In this document: one piece after another, positions 16,142-25,210 of the stretch
Numbering within the stretch: the first letter of the stretch is position 1
How the letters are laid out: every line of letters starts with the position of its first letter
Source of the DNA: Candidatus Zixiibacteriota bacterium
GTDB lineage: Bacteria; Zixibacteria; MSB-5A5; JAABVY01
Reading direction: 5' to 3'
Length of the DNA stretch: 64,000 nt
Assembly (NCBI GenBank): GCA_011056555.1
Contig: DSEQ01000029.1
Span: 1 to 64,000 of the forward strand
The notes under the pieces: generated by a model
What the model was told of the DNA's origin: nothing
What the model saw: the letters and a program-made list of their open reading frames with translations, nothing else
Database searches by the model: none
Translations under genes and position numbers: made by a program

Positions 16142-16417
16142 TTAATACTCCTTGAATATGGTGTCGTATCTGGTATTATTCTGAATAACAATTAATTCAG
16201 CTCCCTTGACTCTGCTATTCAGCTGGATTCGATTCGCCGAGATAATTCTGTTTTTTAGAAATAGGTGATAGAGATATCCGTGAAGATCGGATTCATAGAT
16301 AGGTTGGAAATTTTGGTTTTGGTAATCTTCCACCAAATCATCAAAAATGGGCTTTAGATCATCCGGCAGAGAATTCCTTGCTGTCTCGTGCTTTTCAGAC
16401 CTGGGCTTTGTATCCAT
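16142..16417 (-). CDS. Small hypothetical protein of the restriction island
   Basis: 91 residues, between the helicase-nuclease subunit and the PDDEXK gene, coupled to the latter (stop and start adjacent). The N-terminus is polar (MDTKPRSEKHETARNSLPDD), the middle suggests a short winged-helix-like fold (IYESDLHGYLYHLFLKNRI, then ISANRIQLNSRV and IVIQNN). I do not recognise a family. Its conserved-looking placement suggests a specificity, inhibitor or assembly role for the PDDEXK nuclease, but this is inference from position only. Confidence 0.6.
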   Translation of the reverse strand: MDTKPRSEKHETARNSLPDDLKPIFDDLVEDYQNQNFQPIYESDLHGYLYHLFLKNRIISANRIQLNSRVKGAELIVIQNNTRYDTIFKEY

Positions 16418-16435
16418 CTTTCTCCCAAGACAAAA

Positions 16436-19120
16436 CTAATCCTTGTACTTTGTGAAGCTGGACAAGAGCGACTCAAATGAACTTGGTTTGAATTCTTTGA
16501 ATGATTTTTCATCCACAAACACAAAGTCGTACTTGACCTTTGATTGCGCCTTGTTGGTATCTTCACACCACTGGCGAAGTCGCGCCATCTTCAGCGGCAC
16601 ATCAAGGTCCTCTAATCCTTTTGTCTCAACTATCCAGATTTCTTTTTCTGATTTTTTTACTATGAAGTCAGGATAGTAGTTTGATATGCCACCATCAGCA
16701 TTCACATAGTCGATTCTGAAATTCACCGCGAAGTAGTTCTTCACATATGAGATTATATCTTCACAATCTTCGAGGAACGCAGCGAACTCTAGCTCCAAGT
16801 GGCTATCCCCAATTATTCTATTGAAAACACTTTTCTTTGGCGTGATGTATCCCTGTTCCTTCGTCACGAATGGCCGGGTTTTGCGTAATTTTATGTGATC
16901 GCGAATCTCAGCTTCGCCCTTGTCTTGAATTGTCAGACTGTTTATCTGTTTCTTGAACGTCTCAATGATAGTCTTAGTAGCTTCAAGTTCAGAGAGATTC
17001 CGAAGAGTATTCATGCTCTCCAAATCTACTTCATTCTCAAAGAGATAATCCCGGACGAAAGTCTTCACCTTCTCGTACAGAACATCGTAGCCACCAACCA
17101 GACGCAAGTCTTTCATGATTATCTGTGTGAAGTAGCCGATCACGGAGTGATAATCAGCTACTCCAACTGAATCCAATAGAGTAGTGTGTGTTATTTCTCC
17201 GGTAGTGATATCCCGGAATACAATCTCTCGTTGATCCTCCTCGCTAAATTCCCTGTACTTAACCTTCTTGTGTGGAAAAGATGCTATATCAAGTTCAGAG
17301 AGATTCTTGTATTCCCTGTATACTCTGGGGCTCAATACAGGAATATTGATGTCTAATTCATCAATGTTCTTCTTGGGATTCTCGTTATCCACCTCAATTA
17401 TCAGAGGCGTTTTTGGACCACTACCGGCACCCATTGGTTTACGTTCCAATTCAACCCCTTCAGACTGTATTGACTCAACGAAGTCCATGAATGCATCAGT
17501 GCCAACAACACTGACATACTCTTCAGCATTATTCCCTGGGTACATTCTCCTTAAACCGCGTCCCAAAGTCTGTTCAGGTAGAATATTGCTTTTCGCCGAG
17601 TAAGCTCTTAACCCAACTATTGTAGTAACATTTCTGACATCCCAACCCTCTTTCAAAACCAATACAGAGACTATGGCTTTGTATGGACTTCCCATACTGT
17701 CAATCTTATTAGCTTGTTCACGGAGATTGTCCAGTTCTTTCTTATTCCTGCCAGTAGTGGATTCGTTAATCTCGCCATTCTTTTTGGTATGAATCACCAG
17801 GACAGCATCCTTTAGTTCGGGATATCGTACTTCTATAAACTCAGCGACATCATCACAGTTCTTTGTGTCATCCGTCATAACAAAAAGTATTGCCTTTTTA
17901 CCCATTTTTTCATGTTCATTGTAGGCTTTCCGCCATTCCTCATAACCGAGGTCCAGGTAGTCCTCATACTTCTCAGTAAATTTCGAGCTTTGGCGTTCGC
18001 TTAGTTTCGCTCGGCTGGCCGAGTCCGGCAATACAGGGTGCTTCACTACATTCTGAGAAATTGCTTCGACGAGAGGATAATCGGCCACGGTTTGAACGAA
18101 AATAGCACCATTGTTGTGTTTCGGTGTTGCGGTAACATCTATCTGGAGTGACAGATACTTGTCTTTATGCTGTAATCGATTGTGAATATCCTCAATTGAC
18201 TTAAACCATGCAAGAGTCTCACTGTGAACATGATGCGCTTCATCGTTTATTACCACCAATTCGTCAATATCCCTGACTATGTCACCCAGGTCAACTTTTG
18301 AATCGGTTGTAGCTCCGGTTGGTCGCTTGCCCAGAAAATAGTCCATAGTATTTTCATCATCAGGTGATGGGGCAATGTCATTTCCAGAATATACTCTGTG
18401 GATATTTGTCAGGAATATATTACCTGTCTTACGAGTAACGTGAACTTCATCTTGAATGTGAAGCGTCAGTTGAAAATCATCTCTCCAACTTCGGCCTTCA
18501 TACCCGTTGTCAGGAAGTACTGGATCTTCAAAGAAAATCCTCAAGCCATCGAAGTCATTTCGAAGTCTGTCCAGAACAATGATGTTCGGTGCTATTACCA
18601 AGAAATTGCGGGCCAAGTCGGAATCTGGCTCGTACAGCTTATGGAAGTAGCACCACGCGAGAGCGAGACTCATGACCTTTGTCTTGCCTGTTCCGGTAGC
18701 CATCTTGATAACAAAACGCCGCCATGATTCATCAAACATATTGGCAGAAACAGCACCCGATGAATCGAAGCGGAGAAGGTCGTACTTGTCTTTTACTTTG
18801 ACTACATCAAAGAGGTACACAATTGTCTCTAACGCCTCTCTCTGCGCAAAGTAATACTGAAACTGAGACATCAAACCATCGGCATTCGGCAATAGATGCT
18901 CTGTCCTAAACCACCAGTTCAGCAAAGCTATCGATGTATCCGATGCTCCTTTGTAACCCAAATTGCGCCATTCTTCAACTTTCTGACGCAACTGGTGCAC
19001 GAGCGGCGGTAATAACTTCTCGTAACTTGTCTCGCGGAGTGCTTCATCCGCCGGAAACCAGCGAATATCAGGTTTCAAGATGGCATGGGGTGAGTCCGGG
19101 AATTTGGGATGAAGTGCCAT
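16436..19120 (-). CDS. res: Type III-like restriction subunit (SF2 helicase plus PD-(D/E)XK nuclease)
   Basis: 894 residues. Helicase motifs in order: Walker A MATGTGKTKVM (residues about 139-149), DEAHH box (INDEAHHVHSE), SAT-like VTATPKHNNGA, and motif VI ETLGRGLRRMYPG (written QTLGRGLRR). Near the C-terminus YYPDFIVKK and IWIVETKG give the PD...ExK nuclease residues. In type III restriction enzymes this subunit translocates or switches on DNA with ATP and cuts next to the recognition site, in complex with the Mod methyltransferase. ATG overlaps the stop of the mod C-terminal frame by one base (TAATG). The frame is intact, so if mod is truly broken here, Res would lack its specificity partner. 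Confidence 0.9.
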   Translation of the reverse strand: MALHPKFPDSPHAILKPDIRWFPADEALRETSYEKLLPPLVHQLRQKVEEWRNLGYKGASDTSIALLNWWFRTEHLLPNADGLMSQFQYYFAQREALETIVYLFDVVKVKDKYDLLRFDSSGAVSANMFDESWRRFVIKMATGTGKTKVMSLALAWCYFHKLYEPDSDLARNFLVIAPNIIVLDRLRNDFDGLRIFFEDPVLPDNGYEGRSWRDDFQLTLHIQDEVHVTRKTGNIFLTNIHRVYSGNDIAPSPDDENTMDYFLGKRPTGATTDSKVDLGDIVRDIDELVVINDEAHHVHSETLAWFKSIEDIHNRLQHKDKYLSLQIDVTATPKHNNGAIFVQTVADYPLVEAISQNVVKHPVLPDSASRAKLSERQSSKFTEKYEDYLDLGYEEWRKAYNEHEKMGKKAILFVMTDDTKNCDDVAEFIEVRYPELKDAVLVIHTKKNGEINESTTGRNKKELDNLREQANKIDSMGSPYKAIVSVLVLKEGWDVRNVTTIVGLRAYSAKSNILPEQTLGRGLRRMYPGNNAEEYVSVVGTDAFMDFVESIQSEGVELERKPMGAGSGPKTPLIIEVDNENPKKNIDELDINIPVLSPRVYREYKNLSELDIASFPHKKVKYREFSEEDQREIVFRDITTGEITHTTLLDSVGVADYHSVIGYFTQIIMKDLRLVGGYDVLYEKVKTFVRDYLFENEVDLESMNTLRNLSELEATKTIIETFKKQINSLTIQDKGEAEIRDHIKLRKTRPFVTKEQGYITPKKSVFNRIIGDSHLELEFAAFLEDCEDIISYVKNYFAVNFRIDYVNADGGISNYYPDFIVKKSEKEIWIVETKGLEDLDVPLKMARLRQWCEDTNKAQSKVKYDFVFVDEKSFKEFKPSSFESLLSSFTKYKD

Positions 19121-19824
19121 TATCTCTTCCCCCCGATTGTAACTTCTATTATCTTCATTGTGTCGTTACCGAAAATGTCTACAACTTTGACTGCTACTTT
19201 TCTTCTTCCAGGTGTACATTCATGATATGCGCTTTTCAGTTCGAGCGAGCGGTCTTTCTTAGTTCGGAATGACTGCCACTCATTTTCGAAAATGAAATCA
19301 CCAGTCCACACCTCTTCCCATTCAGTCAGATTCTGCTGTGGTCCTTCTGTTCCCTGGCTCTGTGTCTGAGAATTGGGGCTCATGTCTTTGGGGACTCTAA
19401 CTATTTCGCGCTTCGATTCAAAATCAAAGTCAACCGACCAGTAGTCAATCCAGTCGGTCCATTTTTTCGTAAGAACTTCTCTGCTAACCACCCCATCCTT
19501 ATCCTTGGATACTTTGACTACTTGGCCTCTGTCAACAATGACCTTGCTCTTACCTTTCTTAAGGCTCACATCAGCATCCTGAGCATCCTGAGAATAGAAA
19601 ACAGAAAAATCTGTAAGCTCAATTGCCAAGCTGTTTTTCTTAACGTGTGGTTTTACCTCAATAAAGGAGACATCATGGAAGACGACTTGGTTTCTCTCAA
19701 CTGCGCGCTTGTCAAATACATCTCGAGGGATATACTTCATTGCCAGGTCAATACCCTTTGATTTGGCTTCTTCTATAATGTTTGGGAATAGCCCCATTTC
19801 AAATTCAAAACCAAGAATATCCAC
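19120..19824 (-). pseudogene. mod: C-terminal part of type III-like methyltransferase (separated by frameshift)
   Basis: This frame encodes the usual tail of Mod proteins of this kind (DILGFEFEMG, IPRDVFDKRAV, FHDVSFIEVKPHVK, IELTDFSVFYSQD). The region upstream of its first ATG is open back to about 19880 and reads RLFVEELILECREKHITKV, the natural link to the end of the upstream frame (GPVNLPVT). One base lost near 19876-19884 (GTCACC-GCC where ACC-CGC would restore the frame) explains the split. Without a correction the N-terminal piece ends with AFL-stop and this piece has no obvious ribosome-binding site. A real frameshift would probably inactivate methylation; a sequencing error is the alternative. 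Confidence 0.7.
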
Positions 19825-19865
19825 TTTAGTTATGTGCTTTTCCCGGCATTCGAGAATCAGTTCCT

Positions 19866-21242
19866 CTACAAAAAGGCGGTGACGGGAAGATTTACTGGGC
19901 CAATGGCTACAAGCCGCCCTGCTTTCTTCCCCTGAAAAGCCTTGAATTGCGCAACCGGTTCAGCGTGATATGCACTTAGTATGAGGTCTAGGAAATCGCG
20001 CTCTTTTTTATCTAGTTGACGTCGCCTTTCCTCCTCACGTAGGTCTGGATTTATGCCTATATAATGTTGACGCTCATACTTTCCGAGATTCAATATTTCA
20101 AAGGCTCTCCAGCTCTTTCCTTCTTGTTTTAATTGGCGCTGGACATTGATCATCCGCTTCCTAGTTGTATGTATCGCAAACTTCCCAAGATCAGCACCAA
20201 TCCACTTACGGTTTAATTTCTCAGCAACTGCCATTGCTGTTCCAGAGCCGCAGAAAAAATCGGCAACTAAATCACCCTCATTGGATGATGCCTTTATTAT
20301 ACGCTCTAGAAGTGCTTCTGGTTTTTGAGTGGGATAGCCAACCCTTTCAAATGTCTCTGAGCCAACAGAAGGCAGATCCCAAACATCCCTAGAATAGACC
20401 ATTGAGTACTGAAGACCAGTCTCTGGATCAATCTGAAAATCAGATTTCTTGAATCCATATTTATGCATCATATAGGAGCGTTCTTTTTGTGGATTAAATA
20501 TCCATGCATCACTTTTTCCATAGAGAAACAGCATGTCATGCTTTCTAGCCCAACGATCTTTCGATGCACCTCCTGTCTTGTATAACCAAATCACTTCGTT
20601 TATATGTCTTTCCCTACCAAAAACCTCATCCAATACCATTCTAACATAACCGTCCACTCGCCAATCGCAATGCACATAAATACTCCCATTGTCTGCCATC
20701 AAATCGCGCATAAGTGCGAGGCGTTCATAAATCATTGAGATAAAAGAATCTGCCCCCTTTCCCCATGTATCTCGGTAGGCTAACTCTTCTAGTATTCCTG
20801 CCCTTTTTGTTAAGGTTTCACCGCCAATTTCGACATCCATTGAGAAGTCAGCACCAACATCAAAGGGAGGATCTATATAGATGAGTTTCAAGCCACCTTG
20901 CGCCTCAATCTCCTGGCGAAGAGGACCGTTTTTTAGTGAAGACAGAATGAGTTTGTTATCACCCCAAATTAGCTTATTGGTCCAGCCCTTTATCTGTCTG
21001 CCAGTATGCTGGTCGAATAGCTCGAGGTTCAGCTTTTGCTCTTTCTCGGAACGCGGTTCATCGACTTGCTCGATTACCTGAAATGGTAGAACTATATTGC
21101 AGACTTCATTCGTCTTGCCATTCCAAACAAGCTCAACTTCTCTCTTATCATCAAAAAGCAAAAAGCGATACTTCTCAGGTAACGGCTTTCCAGCTTCAAG
21201 ATGCTTTCTTATATCCCGTATCTCATTGTCTGTTAGTTTCAT
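19866..21242 (-). CDS. mod: Type III-like DNA methyltransferase (beta class, N-terminal frame)
   Basis: Start taken at ATG 21242, with GGAGG about 6 nt upstream; it overlaps the preceding stop by one base (TGATG). 458 residues. Motif IV DPPF (YIDPPFDVGADF) comes before motif I (DFFCGSGTAMAVAE), the beta-class order of N6-adenine or N4-cytosine methyltransferases; a target-recognition region lies between (including GGASKDRWARKHDMLFLYGK and VGYPTQKPEALLERI). The protein would methylate the sites that Res cuts if unmodified. The frame ends early at 19866 because of a single-base frameshift and continues in 19120..19824; the repaired protein is about 705 residues. Confidence 0.85.
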   Translation of the reverse strand: MKLTDNEIRDIRKHLEAGKPLPEKYRFLLFDDKREVELVWNGKTNEVCNIVLPFQVIEQVDEPRSEKEQKLNLELFDQHTGRQIKGWTNKLIWGDNKLILSSLKNGPLRQEIEAQGGLKLIYIDPPFDVGADFSMDVEIGGETLTKRAGILEELAYRDTWGKGADSFISMIYERLALMRDLMADNGSIYVHCDWRVDGYVRMVLDEVFGRERHINEVIWLYKTGGASKDRWARKHDMLFLYGKSDAWIFNPQKERSYMMHKYGFKKSDFQIDPETGLQYSMVYSRDVWDLPSVGSETFERVGYPTQKPEALLERIIKASSNEGDLVADFFCGSGTAMAVAEKLNRKWIGADLGKFAIHTTRKRMINVQRQLKQEGKSWRAFEILNLGKYERQHYIGINPDLREEERRRQLDKKERDFLDLILSAYHAEPVAQFKAFQGKKAGRLVAIGPVNLPVTAFL

Positions 21243-21922
21243 CAATCCTCCGCACCGGAGTCTTCATCCAATTGTTCTCTCAACCATGCAGCCCCAGACA
21301 TCTGTGTAGCGTAGTCCATTCCGGTTATATCTGGAAGCAGGCTACTCTTTGCGAGTCGAGTCACAAGAGAACCATCTCCCTTTCTAAATTTGCGATCTAT
21401 TCTGATATTGTTTTGTATTGCATCCTCGTAGGAAAGTGTAGTTGGCCACGAGACGATTAGATGTTCTCTAGCCCGTGTGAGAGATACATACAGCAAGCGC
21501 CTCTGCTCTCTTGTATTCATGATATAGCATTTTGCATGGAATTTGGCCTTGGAGTAAATCCTTGTCAGGATTCTTTTGGCATTGAGAGCTTCCCTTATGG
21601 CCACCAATCCACCCAAATTATCATCCCGCTCTTTGGCTTCTTCGATGCTTTCGTGGGAGGAACTTATGACGGACTGAACCAACTCTTTTTTTGTCCTCTT
21701 GGTCGTTTCATCTCCCATAATTATCCGCATCTTATCAATGGCCTGCCAATGGCCATCGAGAGCCATAAGTGATCCGATTTCAAAACAACCAGTGGCCAAA
21801 TCGAGGTGCTGGGTCTGCTGGAAAAGCTGCTCCAAAGCATTCAAGAGAGTATTGAGAGACCTGTTGTCAATAATGGTCTGTATCTTTTGAGTCAAGATGC
21901 GTCCTCCGCTATAAGCAGTCAT
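21242..21922 (-). pseudogene. Chimeric remnant: PLD-family N-terminus joined to UvrD-type helicase C-terminus
   Basis: Residues 1-133 match the first half of a phospholipase D-like nuclease/helicase N-terminal domain (LATGCFEIGSLMAL, then AKFHAKCYI with the HxK of an HKD motif). From residue about 135 the sequence switches to motif VI of a superfamily 1 UvrD/PcrA helicase (REQRRLLYVSLTRAREHLIV) and its tail. No known protein has half a PLD domain fused directly to the last motif of UvrD, so this is probably a deletion scar: a PLD-helicase gene and a UvrD-like gene joined in frame, with everything between lost. The helicase end is still coupled to mod. Probably non-functional, though it is an intact 226-codon frame. 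Confidence 0.65.
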
Positions 21923-21976
21923 CCTGGCGATGCAGAAATATAGGCCACCATGGGCAGCTTTGTCAATTATAATGAT

Positions 21977-23332
21977 TTATATTTTTGAGCGTTTAGACAG
22001 CATTATTTCATATTTTTTTAGATATTCCAATGTCGTTGGGTAGCTTATTCCGAGTGATTTCGCTGCTCTCGCCTTCGTCCCTTTGTCCTTGTAAACCTCG
22101 TAAACAAATTTATATAAGACATGACGATAGCTATGGTCTAATGATGCAGTGAAGATCCGGGATTGATCAGATATATGTGAATCATCTCGCTTGGCTCGAG
22201 ACATTAATTCCGCCAAATAATCTACTTGACTATAATCAGAATCTGACGTGGATTCCTGGGAACTAGCGGATTCAGGTGATAATCCCAGGGCATTCCTTAA
22301 GTAATCATCCATTTTAATATAGTCTTTATAAGGAAAATTCTTCAATCGAGACTTTTTTGGGGATTCTTCAAATTCACGTTCCCATTTTTTAACCCGCTTC
22401 ACCAAGAATTCCAGAATCTTTTCTTCAAGCTCATACTTATGCAAAGCAGGGATCTTCCTCTTAAAGTTGAGAAGGTCCTTTCTCGTAACCCGTATTTGGT
22501 CCATCCAGACTATCGGTGAATATCGCACTCCTGACTCGACCCATCTTAAATCAAAATAGGCCTCGTACTTCGAACCTTCGAACCAAAGCTGAGCAATTTC
22601 TGGAGAGCCGAGTTTGGCTCTCGTTTTCATATCAATTATGTAGTTTGTCACTTCATTTTGGAGTTGCCTGACATTTCCGGGCCAGTCATTCATGAGCAGA
22701 ATGTGAATTATCGGAAACTCAAAAGAGTCAATCTTCTTTTTGCCCGAGCATTCGCGATCGCAGAAATAAAGAAATAAGTCTATCAGATCATCTTTACGCT
22801 CTCTCAGGGGAGCAAGATAGATTTTTAACTTAAAACGATCCCATAAATCTCGCCTTAGTGAATAATTATCTTTCTCGGGCTTATTCGTTGCTGCTATAAT
22901 CCGGCAGTCGATATCACGGTCCTTATTATCGCCGAATCTCTTGATCTTATTCTTCTCGATTGGGCTTAGAAGCTTGCCCTGAATTTCCATGGGAAAATCT
23001 CCGATTTCATCGATGAATAGAGTTCCTTTTTTTGCGAATTCCCATTTGCTTGCTTTTTCTTCACCAGCGCCGGTATATGCATTCTTTGTATGACCGAATA
23101 GTTCGCTCTGCAGAGCATTGCTATTGCCAAGGTAATCGTTGCAATCGATTTCCACAAATGGCTGCTTCTTGCGGAGTCCGGCTTCATGAAGCGCTTTGGC
23201 CACCAGTTGTTTGCCGGTACCGGTTTCACCAATAATCAATATTGGCTCCTTCCGGGATGCGTAGTTTTCGACGTCTTGCTTTACCTTCTTAAGGTTCTGG
23301 CTTGAGCCCACGAGGCCAAATTGGGCTTCCAT
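21977..23332 (-). CDS. Sigma-54-type AAA+ transcriptional activator without sensor domain
   Basis: 451 residues. AAA+ core at the very N-terminus: Walker A GETGTGK (residues 35-41), ELFGHTKNAYTGAG in the place of the sigma-54-contacting GAFTGA loop, Walker B GTLFIDEIGDFP, and the arginine-finger region RRDLWDRFKLKI. A Fis-type helix-turn-helix ends the protein (GTKARAAKSLGISYPTTLEYLKKY). There is no receiver, GAF or PAS domain. The first two residues of GAFTGA are changed (NA), and the middle region between AAA+ and HTH is long (about 180 residues). It heads the restriction island and probably controls it, using the sigma-54 encoded at 34013. Whether it still engages sigma-54 with this loop is open. 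Confidence 0.75.
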   Translation of the reverse strand: MEAQFGLVGSSQNLKKVKQDVENYASRKEPILIIGETGTGKQLVAKALHEAGLRKKQPFVEIDCNDYLGNSNALQSELFGHTKNAYTGAGEEKASKWEFAKKGTLFIDEIGDFPMEIQGKLLSPIEKNKIKRFGDNKDRDIDCRIIAATNKPEKDNYSLRRDLWDRFKLKIYLAPLRERKDDLIDLFLYFCDRECSGKKKIDSFEFPIIHILLMNDWPGNVRQLQNEVTNYIIDMKTRAKLGSPEIAQLWFEGSKYEAYFDLRWVESGVRYSPIVWMDQIRVTRKDLLNFKRKIPALHKYELEEKILEFLVKRVKKWEREFEESPKKSRLKNFPYKDYIKMDDYLRNALGLSPESASSQESTSDSDYSQVDYLAELMSRAKRDDSHISDQSRIFTASLDHSYRHVLYKFVYEVYKDKGTKARAAKSLGISYPTTLEYLKKYEIMLSKRSKI

Positions 23333-23543
23333 AAATTAATAGCTCCTACAAATATTAAAATTGTTAATATTTATATTATATATTCTAATACATAATATTA
23401 ATAATTATAATAATAATAATTCACTCTCAATCAACAATAATTTCCTGAAAATATCTAATCTGCTAACATATAACGGGTTACGCTTGTTGGCATCCAAGTT
23501 GCCTTTTCTCTTAATCAGAGAAAAATAATTAAAGGAGGACAAA
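23333..23543. promoter_or_regulatory. AT-rich divergent intergenic region
   Basis: About 210 bp separate the minus-strand activator gene from the plus-strand element genes. It is strongly AT-rich between 23350 and 23420, with an inverted repeat AATATT-aaaattgtt-AATATT and a run of ATA/ATAA units. It must hold the divergent promoters and perhaps an operator for the small XRE protein; no consensus promoter stands out. Confidence 0.35.
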
Positions 23544-23723
23544 TTGAAAAAGAACATCAGGTTACTAAGGGTTGCATCACGGATGTCGCAATGGGAGCTG
23601 TCCAAGCTTTCGGGGATACCACAATCAAAGATTTCCCTATATGAAAATGATCTGATTGACCTATCCGATGAGGAGCGCAAGAGGCTTCATGAAGCGATCG
23701 ACCTGCAAAATAATAGAGGTTGA
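23544..23723 (+). CDS. Small XRE-type helix-turn-helix regulator
   Basis: 59 residues from a TTG start that has a perfect AGGAGG ribosome-binding site (23533-23539) 6 nt upstream. The sequence is an almost minimal XRE/Cro HTH: IRLLRVASRMSQWELSKLSG then IPQSKISLYENDLIDLSDEE. Such proteins repress phage or integrative-element promoters. It begins a tight + strand series (next start 1 nt after its stop codon), and faces the AT-rich divergent region that it probably controls. It is shorter than typical XRE proteins (about 70 or more) but all five HTH helices are suggested. Confidence 0.7.
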   Translation: MKKNIRLLRVASRMSQWELSKLSGIPQSKISLYENDLIDLSDEERKRLHEAIDLQNNRG

Positions 23724-23724
23724 G

Positions 23725-23817
23725 ATGCCGGAGCTTAAATTGGAGCATCTCGATCCGCTATTGGATTTGCTGGCGGAGCTGCTGCTGGAGGATATTCTTA
23801 AGGAGCTTGAAAGCTGA
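23725..23817 (+). CDS. 30-residue acidic leucine-rich peptide
   Basis: ATG 23725 to TGA 23815-23817; the stop overlaps the ATG of the next gene (TGATGA context at 23815-23818), so it is placed in a translational relay between the XRE gene and the replication gene. Composition is Leu/Glu-rich (LDPLLDLLAELLLEDILKEL), likely an amphipathic helix. Possibly a coupling peptide or a small partner; no family recognised. Confidence 0.4.
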   Translation: MPELKLEHLDPLLDLLAELLLEDILKELES

Positions 23818-24626
23818 TGAGAAATCCCTGGAAAAAATATTCTGGAATTAATCCTCAACGCCAGGATGGACATCGTCAGATCGAGAACTCCGTTTTCAAG
23901 GCTTTAATCAAAGCCAAGCTGACTTCTGCTGAATACAAAGTGACACTGGCCATTATTGATTTTACATGGGGCTTCAATAAGAGGCATGACACCATCAGCT
24001 ATTCCCAACTTGTCGAAAAAACAGGTCTCTGCAAGAGAACGGTTATTAGAGCCTGTAAGTCTTTAAAAGAAAAGAGGGTAATTTATTTCGAATCTTCGAA
24101 GATGGTGACTTCAGGGTCACCCATAAACCGCTATCTCCTTAATAAACATTATGATACATGGAAAGATGACACTGCTGCGAGGAAAACAGGGGTGACAAAA
24201 TTTTCAGGCAAGGGTGACTCAGATTTCCCAGAAGAGTGTCAGGCTTGTCACTCACAAAAGAAAGGAGACAATATAAATATATCAGAAGAAAACAATACCA
24301 TTTCTGAAGAAATCGAGGATTACCATTCTATCGATATAGATAAGTTCATCAATTGGTTTTGCTCAGAATACCATGACATGTATGGAATGGAGTATGATCT
24401 CCAGGATGGCAAAGATCATAGGCTTGTGAAGAGAATGCTAAAGGTTTTTGGTTATGAGACATTAGTTGAAATGGCTAAGATTATGCTTGAGGAATATGAC
24501 TATGGAGATGAATTCTGGAAGAAAACGGGCCCCAATATTGGATTATTAAGTGTTAGATCGAATGGATATGCACTCAAGTATTCCAAGAAAAAGAAAGAGT
24601 CTTACAAAACCGGAAACGGTTGGTAA
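23817..24626 (+). CDS. Phage replication protein O-like (replisome organiser)
   Basis: 269 residues. The N-terminal 100 residues fit the phage_rep_O domain: QIENSVFKALIKAKLTSAEY, IDFTWGFNKRHDTISYSQLV, then KTGLCKRTVIRACKSLKEKRVIYF, a winged-helix DNA-binding unit that recognises a replication origin. The C-terminal part (after about residue 170) is acidic then aromatic and probably contacts the host helicase loader. ATG overlaps the preceding stop. This gene, the XRE regulator, the excisionase-like HTH and the recombinase mark the stretch as a prophage or replicating integrative element. No structural phage genes are present between 23.5 and 27.2 kb. Confidence 0.75.
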   Translation: MRNPWKKYSGINPQRQDGHRQIENSVFKALIKAKLTSAEYKVTLAIIDFTWGFNKRHDTISYSQLVEKTGLCKRTVIRACKSLKEKRVIYFESSKMVTSGSPINRYLLNKHYDTWKDDTAARKTGVTKFSGKGDSDFPEECQACHSQKKGDNINISEENNTISEEIEDYHSIDIDKFINWFCSEYHDMYGMEYDLQDGKDHRLVKRMLKVFGYETLVEMAKIMLEEYDYGDEFWKKTGPNIGLLSVRSNGYALKYSKKKKESYKTGNGW

Positions 24627-24682
24627 TCTTCATGTATTGATAAGTGATTATGATGGAACCAATATGATGGGAGAAACTTAGT

Positions 24683-25105
24683 ATGGAGTGTATTAATCTC
24701 AATTCGATGTTTGGAGAGAAGTACAGAATTAAAAAAGACTCCGCGATTAGTAACCGCAGGAAAGTTGATCCAATGTATTATATCATACCATGCAAGTATG
24801 GAGAAATATTTCCATACGGCGGTGATTTTCTGGCTGCTATGGTGACAAGTATAAGGATTGCAAATGAGGTGCGGTCCTGGTCGGAACTTGAGGTCACCCA
24901 AGACGCGGATGATGCTGTGATATTCAAATTCCATGTGAAGCACTTTGAGAAGGTTGCGGATAGAATCATGGCAAGAAAGAAAAAAAGGCTGTCCAAAGAG
25001 CATCGAGAAAAACTTGCCACGTCCAATATGAAATTCAGGTTTAAACCCGCTTCTGACAGCTCGAAATCGGGTCAAGATTCGACGATCTCAGACATGTTGG
25101 TATGA
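24683..25105 (+). CDS. Hypothetical element-encoded protein
   Basis: 140 residues, 56 nt after the RepO-like gene, with GGGAGA about 10 nt before ATG 24683. A basic segment (KKKKRLSKEHREKL) lies after residue 95, and an FGEKYRIKKDSA segment in the N-terminus. No family recognised; the position suggests a replication or regulation accessory of the mobile element. The 105 nt after its stop show no feature before the next ribosome-binding site at 25198. Confidence 0.5.
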   Translation: MECINLNSMFGEKYRIKKDSAISNRRKVDPMYYIIPCKYGEIFPYGGDFLAAMVTSIRIANEVRSWSELEVTQDADDAVIFKFHVKHFEKVADRIMARKKKRLSKEHREKLATSNMKFRFKPASDSSKSGQDSTISDMLV

Positions 25106-25210
25106 GGACATGGATCATAGTAAGATCGGCGATTTCAGAGCCGCCAAAGCTCGCTAAACCCGCGCGAAGTCTAGTACGATCGTGAGCATGAGAACGAAGG
25201 AGGATTTATC

